This document shows positions 9,454 through 17,242 of a stretch of DNA of 51,267 nt, piece by piece. Both the position numbers and the translations under genes were made by a program. The stretch's first letter is position 1; every line of letters starts with the position of its first letter. Below the pieces are notes generated by a model. That model was not told where the DNA came from, did not search any database, and was given only the letters and a program-made list of their open reading frames with translations. This DNA is from an uncultured Bacteroidales bacterium (GTDB lineage Bacteria > Bacteroidota > Bacteroidia > Bacteroidales > UBA932). The stretch is taken from the NCBI GenBank assembly GCA_944326365.1, contig CALVDR010000017.1, forward strand, positions 1 through 51,267, read 5' to 3'.

Positions 9454-11955
9454 GTGAATCGAGACATGAATACAGAAAAGCCCGACAGAATCATCGTGCA
9501 CGGAGCCAGAGTGCACAATCTGAAGAACATAGATGTGGAAGTGCCCCTGAACGGAATAACCGGCATAGCCGGTGTGTCAGGGTCAGGGAAATCATCCCTT
9601 GCCCTTGGCGTACTGTACGCGGAAGGGTCGAGAAGATACCTGGAATCGCTGTCCACATATACCAGAAGGAGGATGACACAGGCATCCAGGGCCGTAGTGG
9701 ATGAAGTCCTGTATGTCCCTGCAGCCCTGGCCATGCACCAGAGACCGGGCATACCGGGCATACGCAGCACCTTCGGCACGGGGACGGAACTGCTGAACAG
9801 CCTCAGACTCATATATTCACGCCTGGCAAGTCACCGCTGCCCGAACGGGCACTATCTGGAACCGTCCCTGAACGTGGCGGCAGGACTGGAGCTTGTTTGT
9901 CCCGAATGCGGAGCGCATTTCTTCGCTCCGTCGGCGGAAGAACTCTCGTTCAACAGTCAGGGAGCCTGTCCGAAATGCGATGGCACGGGCACTGTCAGGA
10001 CCGTGGACGAATCCACCCTGGTCCCGGACGAAAACCTCACCATTGAAGAAGGAGCCGTAGCCCCGTGGAACACCCTGATGTGGTCACTGATGGTGGATGT
10101 CTGCAGGGAAATGGGGGTACGCACGGACATACCGTTCCGCGAGCTCACACCGAAGGAACGCGACATCGTGTTCCACGGCCCTGCCGAGAAAAAGCACATT
10201 TTCTACAAATCGAAGAATACGAATCAGGCCGGAGAACTGGACTTCACATATTTCAACGCCACCTACACAGTGGAAAACGCTTTGGCGAAAGTCAAGGATG
10301 AAAAGGGAATGAAACGTGTCGAAAAGTTCCTGAAGACGGAAACCTGCCCCGACTGCGGAGGGTCCAGGCTTTCGGATGCTGCCCGCGCTCCCCTGGTGAG
10401 AGGAATATCATTGGCGGAAGCCTGTACCATGACTCTGTCCGACCTGGTGGAATGGGTGAAATGGATTCCGGACTCGCTCCCGGCGGAAATGAAAACCATG
10501 GCGGAAAACATCTGCGAATCTTTTCTGGACGCATCCCACAGGCTGCTGGATCTGGGCGTAGGGTATCTGAGCCTTGACCGTGCAGCCTCGACATTGTCCA
10601 CAGGAGAAAGGCAGAGGATGCAGCTCGCGCGGGCAGTCAGGAACAGGACGACGGGAGTATTGTATGTATTGGACGAACCGTCCATAGGACTTCACCCGGC
10701 TAACATTGTCGGTCTGGCCGGAGTGATGAAAGATCTCATAGCCGACGGGAACTCCGTCGTACTCGTCGACCACGACACACAGATATTGTCGGAATCCGGA
10801 CACATCATAGAGATGGGTCCGGGGGCCGGCTCCAAAGGAGGGAAAGTCATTGCCGAAGGCACCCTGGACGAGATAAAACGGAATCCCGACTCCAAAATAG
10901 GCCCTTTCCTGTCGGGAAAGGCCAATGTCCGTGTCCGTCAGGCGGCTGACGCAAATGAAATTTTCGGGAAGGGGAAAATCCATCTGTCCACTGGCAATAT
11001 CCATACGGTGAAGCCTCTGGAGGTGGATATCCCGAAAGGCCGGCTTACTGTGGTCACCGGGGTTTCGGGTTCTGGAAAGACAACGCTCGTGCTGGAAAGC
11101 CTGATTCCGGGTCTGAAAGCTGCGGTTTCCGGGGAAAAACTGCCGGATCATGTGAAAAAAGTCGAGGCAGAAGGCATAAGGCAGGTAAAGCTTATCGATG
11201 CCTCCCCTATCGGCATCAATGTCCGCTCCACGGTGGCGACTTACGCCAATGTCCATGACGAACTGAGGAAAGTGTTCGCGAAGACGGAGGATGCCCGCAA
11301 GATGGGGTTCAGGGACGGGGACTTTTCCTACAATACCGGACGGCTGCGGTGCCCGACCTGCGACGGGACAGGCCAGATAAGCCTGGATGTACAGTTCCTG
11401 CCCGATGTGGACATACCATGTCCTGACTGCCGCGGGTCGAGATATTCGAAGACGGCCAGTCTGATACGCCGTGAAAATGCGGCAGGAGAATTCCATTCTC
11501 TGCCTGAACTGATGGACATGGATATAAGCGATGCCCTAGCGGCATGTGCCGACCTGAAGACAGTGCGGCAGAGACTGCAGGTGCTTCAGGAACTGGGGCT
11601 GGGCTATCTGACTCTGGGTGAGCAGACTCCAGGTCTTTCGGGAGGAGAGGCGCAGAGGCTCAAGCTGGCCAGCGAGATGGGCCGCGGACAGGAGGATTCG
11701 GTCTTCGTTTTCGACGAGCCTACCATTGGACTGCATCCTTCCGATGTGCAGACACTCCTGCAGGTTTTCCAGAAGCTGGTCGACCATGGGGCGACGGTCA
11801 TCGTCATAGAACATGATCTGGATGTGATAAGGAATGCCGACTATATCATCGACATGGGTCCGGGAGGAGGAGATGAAGGAGGACGGATAGTCTTCTGCGG
11901 GTCGCCTGAGAGGATCAGGGACTGCCGTGAAAGTGTGACGGGGAGGTTTGTCTGA
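9454..11955 (+). CDS. UvrA-like ABC ATPase lacking the UvrB-binding domain (UvrA2 class)
   Basis: This soluble ABC ATPase is related to the nucleotide-excision-repair damage sensor UvrA. The 833 residues contain two ABC modules: Walker A at 40-48 (GVSGSGKSS) and near 536 (GVSGSGKTT), two signature motifs (LSTGERQRMQLA and LSGGEAQRLKLA) and two Walker B / DEPSIGLHP or DEPTIGLHP motifs. Both zinc modules (CPEC...CPKC and CPTC...CPDC) remain. The segment between the first Walker A and first zinc finger is about 100 residues shorter than in canonical UvrA (about 940 residues), which corresponds to loss of the UvrB-binding domain. Such paralogues have been linked to tolerance of DNA-binding drugs in some bacteria. 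GTG 9454 was chosen because GGAAAG lies 7 nt upstream; ATG 9466 is an alternative. Confidence 0.88.
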   Translation: MNRDMNTEKPDRIIVHGARVHNLKNIDVEVPLNGITGIAGVSGSGKSSLALGVLYAEGSRRYLESLSTYTRRRMTQASRAVVDEVLYVPAALAMHQRPGIPGIRSTFGTGTELLNSLRLIYSRLASHRCPNGHYLEPSLNVAAGLELVCPECGAHFFAPSAEELSFNSQGACPKCDGTGTVRTVDESTLVPDENLTIEEGAVAPWNTLMWSLMVDVCREMGVRTDIPFRELTPKERDIVFHGPAEKKHIFYKSKNTNQAGELDFTYFNATYTVENALAKVKDEKGMKRVEKFLKTETCPDCGGSRLSDAARAPLVRGISLAEACTMTLSDLVEWVKWIPDSLPAEMKTMAENICESFLDASHRLLDLGVGYLSLDRAASTLSTGERQRMQLARAVRNRTTGVLYVLDEPSIGLHPANIVGLAGVMKDLIADGNSVVLVDHDTQILSESGHIIEMGPGAGSKGGKVIAEGTLDEIKRNPDSKIGPFLSGKANVRVRQAADANEIFGKGKIHLSTGNIHTVKPLEVDIPKGRLTVVTGVSGSGKTTLVLESLIPGLKAAVSGEKLPDHVKKVEAEGIRQVKLIDASPIGINVRSTVATYANVHDELRKVFAKTEDARKMGFRDGDFSYNTGRLRCPTCDGTGQISLDVQFLPDVDIPCPDCRGSRYSKTASLIRRENAAGEFHSLPELMDMDISDALAACADLKTVRQRLQVLQELGLGYLTLGEQTPGLSGGEAQRLKLASEMGRGQEDSVFVFDEPTIGLHPSDVQTLLQVFQKLVDHGATVIVIEHDLDVIRNADYIIDMGPGGGDEGGRIVFCGSPERIRDCRESVTGRFV

Positions 11956-11959
11956 TTTT

Positions 11960-11992
11960 TTTGCCTGCTGTCGGCTTTTTTTTATATATTCG
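11960..11992 (+). promoter_or_regulatory. Putative promoter of the thiamine cluster
   Basis: TTTG (11960-11963) and TATATTCG (11985-11992) are 21 nt apart, a one-mismatch fit to the TTTG / TAnnTTTG promoter. The start of thiE at 12012 follows after a leader of only about a dozen bases. There is thus no room for a TPP riboswitch, the usual regulator of thiamine genes, in a transcript starting here. Confidence 0.45.
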
Positions 11993-12011
11993 CGTTCTTG
12001 AAAAACGGGAT

Positions 12012-12662
12012 ATGAAACTATCGGCAGACATATTGGAAGCTTCGAGGCTTCAGTTCATCACGCACTTCACGGAGAAATATTCCTACACCGACTCCGCCAT
12101 GATGGCACTGGAGGGCGGTTGCAGATGGATACAGCTCAGGATGAAAGATGCCGATGAGGAGGAGATAGAGAAAACTGCGCTGCAGCTTCTGCCTGAATGC
12201 AGAAAGCGCGGGGCTGTGTTCATAATAGACGACCATGTGGAGCTCGTCCAACGTACCGGAGCTGACGGTGTGCATCTGGGAAAGAATGACATGCCTGCGG
12301 ACGAAGCCAGAAAGATACTGGGCGAAGACTTCATCATCGGGGGTACAGCCAATACTTTCGAAGATATCTGCCGTCTGGCCGGACAGGGCGTGGACTATAT
12401 AGGATGCGGACCTTTCAGGTTCACGACCACGAAAAAGAATCTCGCTCCGGTACTCGGGCTTGACGGCTACCGCAGACTGACTGCACTGATGAGAGAAAAA
12501 GGGATAGATCTGCCCATAGTGGCGATAGGCGGCATCGGGTTCGATGACATTCCCCGAATACTGCAGACCGGTGTCAGCGGCATCGCATTGAGCGGAAGCG
12601 TCCTCAGGGCGGAGGATCCTGTAGCCGAGATGAAAAGGATATTGGCCGGAACCGGCCGCTAA
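12012..12662 (+). CDS. thiE: Thiamine-phosphate synthase
   Basis: ThiE joins HMP pyrophosphate and the thiazole phosphate to give thiamine phosphate in the cytoplasm. The 216-residue TIM barrel has the expected motifs: QLRMKD at 41-46, then the IIDDHVELVQRTGADGVHLG region, GGTANTFEDI with YIGCGPF, and the phosphate-binding VAIGGIG. ATG 12012 was chosen over a non-ATG upstream extension because the protein then has normal family length and GGGA lies upstream. It heads a three-gene thiamine cluster. Confidence 0.93.
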   Translation: MKLSADILEASRLQFITHFTEKYSYTDSAMMALEGGCRWIQLRMKDADEEEIEKTALQLLPECRKRGAVFIIDDHVELVQRTGADGVHLGKNDMPADEARKILGEDFIIGGTANTFEDICRLAGQGVDYIGCGPFRFTTTKKNLAPVLGLDGYRRLTALMREKGIDLPIVAIGGIGFDDIPRILQTGVSGIALSGSVLRAEDPVAEMKRILAGTGR

Positions 12663-12714
12663 TAAAATAATATTGGCATGCTGACTTGTCGGCATGGCCT
12701 TAAAACGAGGAAAA

Positions 12715-13485
12715 ATGATAGAGAAAAACGTTTCAAGAGGTATCATCAGCACCTATTTCGAAAAGCTGGAAAGGAATCTCGACCTGGATGTGGCCATCGT
12801 GGGAGGCGGCCCGTCAGGTATCGTTGCAGCATATTATCTGGCCAAGGCAGGCCTGAAAGTGGCACAGTTCGACCGCAAGCTTTCTCCTGGCGGAGGAATG
12901 TGGGGCGGTGCCATGATGTTCAACCAGATCGTGGTGCAGGAAGAGGCTATCGGCATCGTGAAGGATTTCGAGATCAACTACAAGCCTTACGGTGACGGTC
13001 TCTACGTGATGGATTCGGTGGAAAGCACTTCCGCCCTGCTCTACAAGGCCGTGCATGCAGGTGCTACCATATTCAACTGCTATTCCGTAGAGGATGTGGT
13101 GTTCAAGAACAATGTGGTCAGCGGAGTGGTGGTGAACTGGACTCCGGTGCTGCGCGAGGGACTGCATGTGGACCCTCTGAATATCATGGCGAAGTGCGTC
13201 ATCGACGGCACCGGGCATGACAGCGAGATTTGCAAGACCGTGGCACGCAAGAACGGTATCCGGCTGGCAACCGACACCGGGGATGTGATCGGCGAGAGGT
13301 CTCTGGATGTGATAGCAGGAGAACAGGAAGTGGTGAACGGGACGAAAGAGATTTATCCGGGTCTGTATGTATGCGGCATGGCGGCGTCTGCAGTGAGCGG
13401 CACACCGCGCATGGGACCTATCTTCGGCGGAATGCTCATGTCCGGCAAGAAGGTGGCGGAACTGATAATCTCGAAACTGAGATAG
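12715..13485 (+). CDS. thi4: THI4-type thiazole synthase, sulfide-dependent (His) form
   Basis: THI4 proteins make adenylated thiazole carboxylate from NAD and glycine. The 256-residue product has the dinucleotide fold (VAIVGGGPSGIVAAYYLA, about 26-43), SPGGGMWGG, and the C-terminal GMAASAVSGTPRMGPIFGGMLMSG. The position that is the sulfur-donating Cys in yeast THI4 (single-turnover enzyme) is His151 here, in GLHVDPL. This is the form shown in methanogen homologues to use free sulfide catalytically. The start at 12715 has CGAGG upstream. No thiG, thiH, thiS, thiF or thiC is visible nearby, so this gene probably replaces ThiG-dependent thiazole synthesis. Confidence 0.92.
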   Translation: MIEKNVSRGIISTYFEKLERNLDLDVAIVGGGPSGIVAAYYLAKAGLKVAQFDRKLSPGGGMWGGAMMFNQIVVQEEAIGIVKDFEINYKPYGDGLYVMDSVESTSALLYKAVHAGATIFNCYSVEDVVFKNNVVSGVVVNWTPVLREGLHVDPLNIMAKCVIDGTGHDSEICKTVARKNGIRLATDTGDVIGERSLDVIAGEQEVVNGTKEIYPGLYVCGMAASAVSGTPRMGPIFGGMLMSGKKVAELIISKLR

Positions 13486-13490
13486 ATACG

Positions 13491-14102
13491 ATGTTATGGA
13501 TAGTGATCACTTCCCCGTCATTCATGGACGGGGAAGTTTCGTTTCTTCGGCGGCTGCTGGCGCACGGGGTGGATTTCGTGCATCTGCGGAAGCCGGGGGC
13601 TGCGGCCTCCGACTGCGCACGGCTGCTGGATGGCCTGACAGCCGAGGAGCGTGCACATATCGTCATACATGATTTTTTCGAACTGGCAGGACCGTACGGC
13701 CTGCACGGAATCCATCTGAATTCCAGGCGGAATTCAGTGCCGGAGGGCTATACGGGGCATGTCAGCCGGTCGTGTCATTCACTGGAAGAGGTGAAGCTAT
13801 GGAAGCCTTCGTGTGACTATGTCTTCCTAAGTCCGATATTTGACAGTGTATCGAAACAGGGCTATCGTTCGGCGTTTTCCCCGGAGGCGCTGGACCGGGC
13901 CTGTTCCGATGGAATCATAGACAGCAAGGTCATTGCTCTGGGAGGTGTGACTCCGGACCGGATCAGAGAGTTGCGGTCTTCAGGTTTCGGCGGGGCTGCC
14001 ATGCTCGGCCATGTCACCGGCCTGGCTTGTCTGCCGGAGGCCGAGCAGATCAGGAGGCTGGAGGAAATCAGGGAGGAGTTTTTCCACATGGACAGCCTCT
14101 GA
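13491..14102 (+). CDS. TenI/ThiE-like protein (thiazole tautomerase or second ThiE)
   Basis: This 203-residue TIM-barrel protein of the ThiE/TenI superfamily has VDFVHLRKPG, IVIHDFFELAGPYGLHGIHLN, the SRSCHS motif, YVFLSPIFDSVSKQGY and a C-terminal VIALGGVTPDRI. The S-x-x-H-S stretch resembles the catalytic His region of TenI thiazole tautomerase more than ThiE proper. TenI acts on the ThiG product, whereas THI4 makes an already aromatic thiazole, so its partner here is unclear. It starts 5 bp after the thi4 stop, so co-translation is likely. It may be a tautomerase, a second ThiE or a salvage enzyme. Confidence 0.75.
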   Translation: MLWIVITSPSFMDGEVSFLRRLLAHGVDFVHLRKPGAAASDCARLLDGLTAEERAHIVIHDFFELAGPYGLHGIHLNSRRNSVPEGYTGHVSRSCHSLEEVKLWKPSCDYVFLSPIFDSVSKQGYRSAFSPEALDRACSDGIIDSKVIALGGVTPDRIRELRSSGFGGAAMLGHVTGLACLPEAEQIRRLEEIREEFFHMDSL

Positions 14103-14150
14103 GATCAGGAGGGACATGAGCTATACAAAATTGATATAGGGAGGCAAGAG

Positions 14151-14181
14151 ATTGCAGATTCGGGAATTATTGCTATATTTG
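14151..14181 (+). promoter_or_regulatory. Promoter of the Omp28-DUF6029-BACON gene group
   Basis: A -7 box TATATTTG (14174-14181) matches the consensus exactly and stands 19 nt after ATTG (14151-14154), one mismatch from TTTG. The inferred start near 14188 leaves a leader of about 78 nt before the ATG at 14266. This separates the envelope group from the thiamine cluster. Confidence 0.6.
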
Positions 14182-14265
14182 GGGCTGGAAAAATCTGAAT
14201 CGATTTAAAAATCATAACCCGTAATGCCGTTTCAGATTAAAAATTTAAACAAAACTAACGCAATA

Positions 14266-15600
14266 ATGAACAGATTTAACATTATCTTTTCAGCAGGCTT
14301 AGCATTAGTCATCTCAGGACTTGCAGTTTCCTGTACCACCGGTAGGGGGGGGCAAGATAACGTAGACTCACTGAGCATTTCCCTTTCATCAGACAAGAAT
14401 TCCATTTTCGCAGACGGCTCCGATGCTGCCACATTCACCGTGGTGAACAATTCTTCTCGCGAAGACATCACGGATCAGGCTCAGATTTTCTGCGTTTCAG
14501 GCGATCAGGAGACAGAATTGACTGCTCCGAAATTCTCTACTGAAACACCGGGTTCATATTCATTCTATGCGAAATACAACGAAGCCATATCCAAGGAGAT
14601 ATCGGTCACAGCTGCCAGAGTAGATGCCGATGCATCTTCCCAGTACACTCTGTCCGCAGCCAAAAACATGATATACAATGACGGAGGAGACTTTGCCATC
14701 CTTACTCTGACAGACGCGGAGGGAAACGACGTGACTGAACTCGGCCAGTTCTATGCTGACGGAGAACCTGTCGAAGGAAACAGGTTCAGCACCACAAAAG
14801 GCTCTTTCTCCCCTGTCGTCATTTCAGCTACCGTCGCCGGCTCTCCTGTAAAGAATACTGTAGAAGTGACCGCTACCAGCTCATACGGTTTCACTTCACG
14901 TGCACTCCTGGAAGAAATCACCAGGACAAACTGCGAGTATTGCCCGATAATGATCAGAGTAATATCCGAACTGGCATCTGACAATCCTGAAACCGTAATC
15001 GCCTACAATGTACATAATACGGTTTCTTCAGTATATGAGAGCTGGTATTCCGAGAAATCACAGGAATGGTCCAGACTGTTCTGCGACTTCATAAACGTAG
15101 GGGCGAATGCTGGAGACAAAAAATACACTGGTGCACCGAGGTCTTTCCTGAACCGCTCGAAAGATGACTATACAGCCTCGGAAAATCTGGCCCAGACATT
15201 CAGGAACGCCGCCATCAACGGAGCCAAAGATGTGGCCATAGCCATGTGGAGCAGCACTCCCGATGCCAATACCATAAAACTGAATGCTACAGTAGGTACC
15301 AAGAAAGACTTCAACGGGAAAATCGTGGCTGTCCTCACTGACAATGGGATAGAAGCCGCACAGAACGGAGAAATGATCAACATGTTCAGAGTGATGAAAG
15401 CATACTATCCGGGTGTGGAAGGGCAGGCAGCGGCATTCGCCAAAGGCAAACCGCAGCACTTCGAGGCTGAATTCAATCTGCAGGAAACACCTGTCACGAG
15501 CATCGAGAACTGCGAACTGATAGTATTCGTCACGGATGATGCCGACGGTCTCTGTGAAAATGTTCAGGTCGCACATGTAGGTGAAGCCAAAGGGTACTGA
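14266..15600 (+). CDS. Omp28-related lipoprotein
   Basis: The 444-residue protein has a lipoprotein signal peptide with lipobox LAVSC and Cys23 as the likely lipidated residue, so it is an envelope protein. Two Ig-like domains of about 80-90 residues follow (SLSSDKNSIFADGSDAATFTV, then TLSAAKNMIYNDGGDFAILTL, similar to each other). The C-terminal half begins with EEITRTNCEYCP (C223, C226) and resembles the Omp28 family, which has a thioredoxin-like fold. A CxxC in this place suggests disulfide chemistry or metal binding, but no activity is established. Upstream in-frame start 14224 was rejected because it adds a non-hydrophobic tail before the signal. Confidence 0.82.
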   Translation: MNRFNIIFSAGLALVISGLAVSCTTGRGGQDNVDSLSISLSSDKNSIFADGSDAATFTVVNNSSREDITDQAQIFCVSGDQETELTAPKFSTETPGSYSFYAKYNEAISKEISVTAARVDADASSQYTLSAAKNMIYNDGGDFAILTLTDAEGNDVTELGQFYADGEPVEGNRFSTTKGSFSPVVISATVAGSPVKNTVEVTATSSYGFTSRALLEEITRTNCEYCPIMIRVISELASDNPETVIAYNVHNTVSSVYESWYSEKSQEWSRLFCDFINVGANAGDKKYTGAPRSFLNRSKDDYTASENLAQTFRNAAINGAKDVAIAMWSSTPDANTIKLNATVGTKKDFNGKIVAVLTDNGIEAAQNGEMINMFRVMKAYYPGVEGQAAAFAKGKPQHFEAEFNLQETPVTSIENCELIVFVTDDADGLCENVQVAHVGEAKGY

Positions 15601-15608
15601 TTCTCGAT

Positions 15609-17213
15609 ATGCGGAAATATATTCTGGCAGCGCTATGCCTGCTGATGACTGTGCCCGTCTGGACACAGGAAAAGAAAAAACGAGACCTCGGAAAGCTGAA
15701 CGGCAGCATCGAGACCTCATGGGGATGGTATATTAATGACCCGTCACTGAGCACTCCCCTCACCCGGAAATACGGTACGAATACCTATGTGAACCTTGGG
15801 TATACTATCAAGGGATTCCGTGCAGGACTCCAGTATGACATATACGAGCCGCCTATGCTCGGATATGATATTCCTGAAGGCAACGGTCTGAAAGGCTTTT
15901 TCGCAGGCTGGTCGGACAGCAAGTGGGACATCACGGCAGGAACATTCTACGAACAGTTCGGAAGCGGTCTTCTGTTCAGAGCGTACGAACAGAGGGACAT
16001 GGGTATCAATACATCCGTGCTCGGAGCCAATGTAAAATGGCGGCCGCTCCCTTGGATTTCGACCAAGGTCATGGCCGGACTTCCGAGACGGTACATGGAA
16101 ATGTTCAACACCAGCATAGTATATGGTGCAGATCTCGAACTGTCGCTTCTGGAACCGATCGTTCCCGAAACAGATGCGGTCCTGACTGTAGCCGGTTCAT
16201 GGCTGATGAGAGATGACAAGACATCGGACAGGATCGAAGGGGCACCTGCAACTGTGAATTCGTTCAGCGGAAGACTGGGCTTCAGCAAGGGAGCATTCTC
16301 CCTGAGCGGAGAATACGTACACAAGGGCAAGTCTTACGGAATAGACCCGAGACAGACAGTGTTCGCTTTTGTAAAACCGGGACAGGCCCTCCTGCTCAAT
16401 CTGGACGTTACGCTGCCAAGGGTAGGCATCACTGCAGTATGGAGATCCATAGAGAACATGTCCCTGTATCAGGATGATTCGAATTCCCCTACGCTGAACC
16501 TGAACTATATTCCGTCACTTACAAGACAGCATAAATACACTCTCTTCCAGCTATATCCACACCAGGTACATGACTATGGCGGAGAAACCGGAGGAAGTAT
16601 CGACATCACCGGAAATATTCCTGTAGGAGGAAATCCGCGACGGCCGTTGAAATATTCAGTGAACGGTTCAGTATTCTGGGATATGGAAGCCGACGATACA
16701 GGCTACAGGTTCATGAGTACCGGCGGGGAACTTCTCTGGGCAGAAGTATATCTGGAACTCGAAAAGAAATGGGGACCGGACTGGAAGACTATCCTCGCGA
16801 TGGGATGGCAGAGAAAACCGGAAGTCAGCCGTTTCGGCCTTGGAAAAATGGACATGAACACAGTGTCTGCAGCTGCCGATGTGCTGTGGCAGATCTCCTC
16901 AAGATACTCACTGAGAATGGAGGTACAGCACGCCTGGAGCGATTTCTTCGATGACCAGGGCTGGATGATGGGGATGCTGGAATTCGGCATCGCACCAGGT
17001 TTCATGTTCTATGTCAGCGACATGATAAACTACAGGACATACGCCACGACGAACACCCACTATTATGACATAGGAGTAAGCTATGCATGGAAATTCCTCC
17101 GGACATCCCTGTCATGGGGGCGGCATCGCGCCGGTGAGACCTGTTCAGGAGGAATATGCAGATACGTACCTGAATACACGGGTATGAATGCCAGTCTGTC
17201 GATAATACTATAA
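15609..17213 (+). CDS. DUF6029-type outer membrane beta-barrel protein
   Basis: The 534-residue protein has a cleavable signal peptide (about 1-19, MRKYILAALCLLMTVPVW) followed by alternating aromatic and hydrophobic strands typical of an outer membrane barrel (YVNLGYTIKGFRAGLQYDIY, WDITAGTFYEQFGSGLLFRAYE). It resembles the DUF6029 family found beside Omp28-like genes in Bacteroidales, and here it starts 8 bp after the Omp28-like stop. Substrate and function are unknown. A joint role with the Omp28-like lipoprotein at the outer membrane is inferred from gene order only. Confidence 0.75.
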   Translation: MRKYILAALCLLMTVPVWTQEKKKRDLGKLNGSIETSWGWYINDPSLSTPLTRKYGTNTYVNLGYTIKGFRAGLQYDIYEPPMLGYDIPEGNGLKGFFAGWSDSKWDITAGTFYEQFGSGLLFRAYEQRDMGINTSVLGANVKWRPLPWISTKVMAGLPRRYMEMFNTSIVYGADLELSLLEPIVPETDAVLTVAGSWLMRDDKTSDRIEGAPATVNSFSGRLGFSKGAFSLSGEYVHKGKSYGIDPRQTVFAFVKPGQALLLNLDVTLPRVGITAVWRSIENMSLYQDDSNSPTLNLNYIPSLTRQHKYTLFQLYPHQVHDYGGETGGSIDITGNIPVGGNPRRPLKYSVNGSVFWDMEADDTGYRFMSTGGELLWAEVYLELEKKWGPDWKTILAMGWQRKPEVSRFGLGKMDMNTVSAAADVLWQISSRYSLRMEVQHAWSDFFDDQGWMMGMLEFGIAPGFMFYVSDMINYRTYATTNTHYYDIGVSYAWKFLRTSLSWGRHRAGETCSGGICRYVPEYTGMNASLSIIL

Positions 17214-17242
17214 CTCATTATTATAATTTTAATTAAAGCAAG

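Noticed and set aside
11993..12011. TPP riboswitch before thiE
   Set aside because: There is too little leader and none of the conserved CUGAGA-type core sequence.
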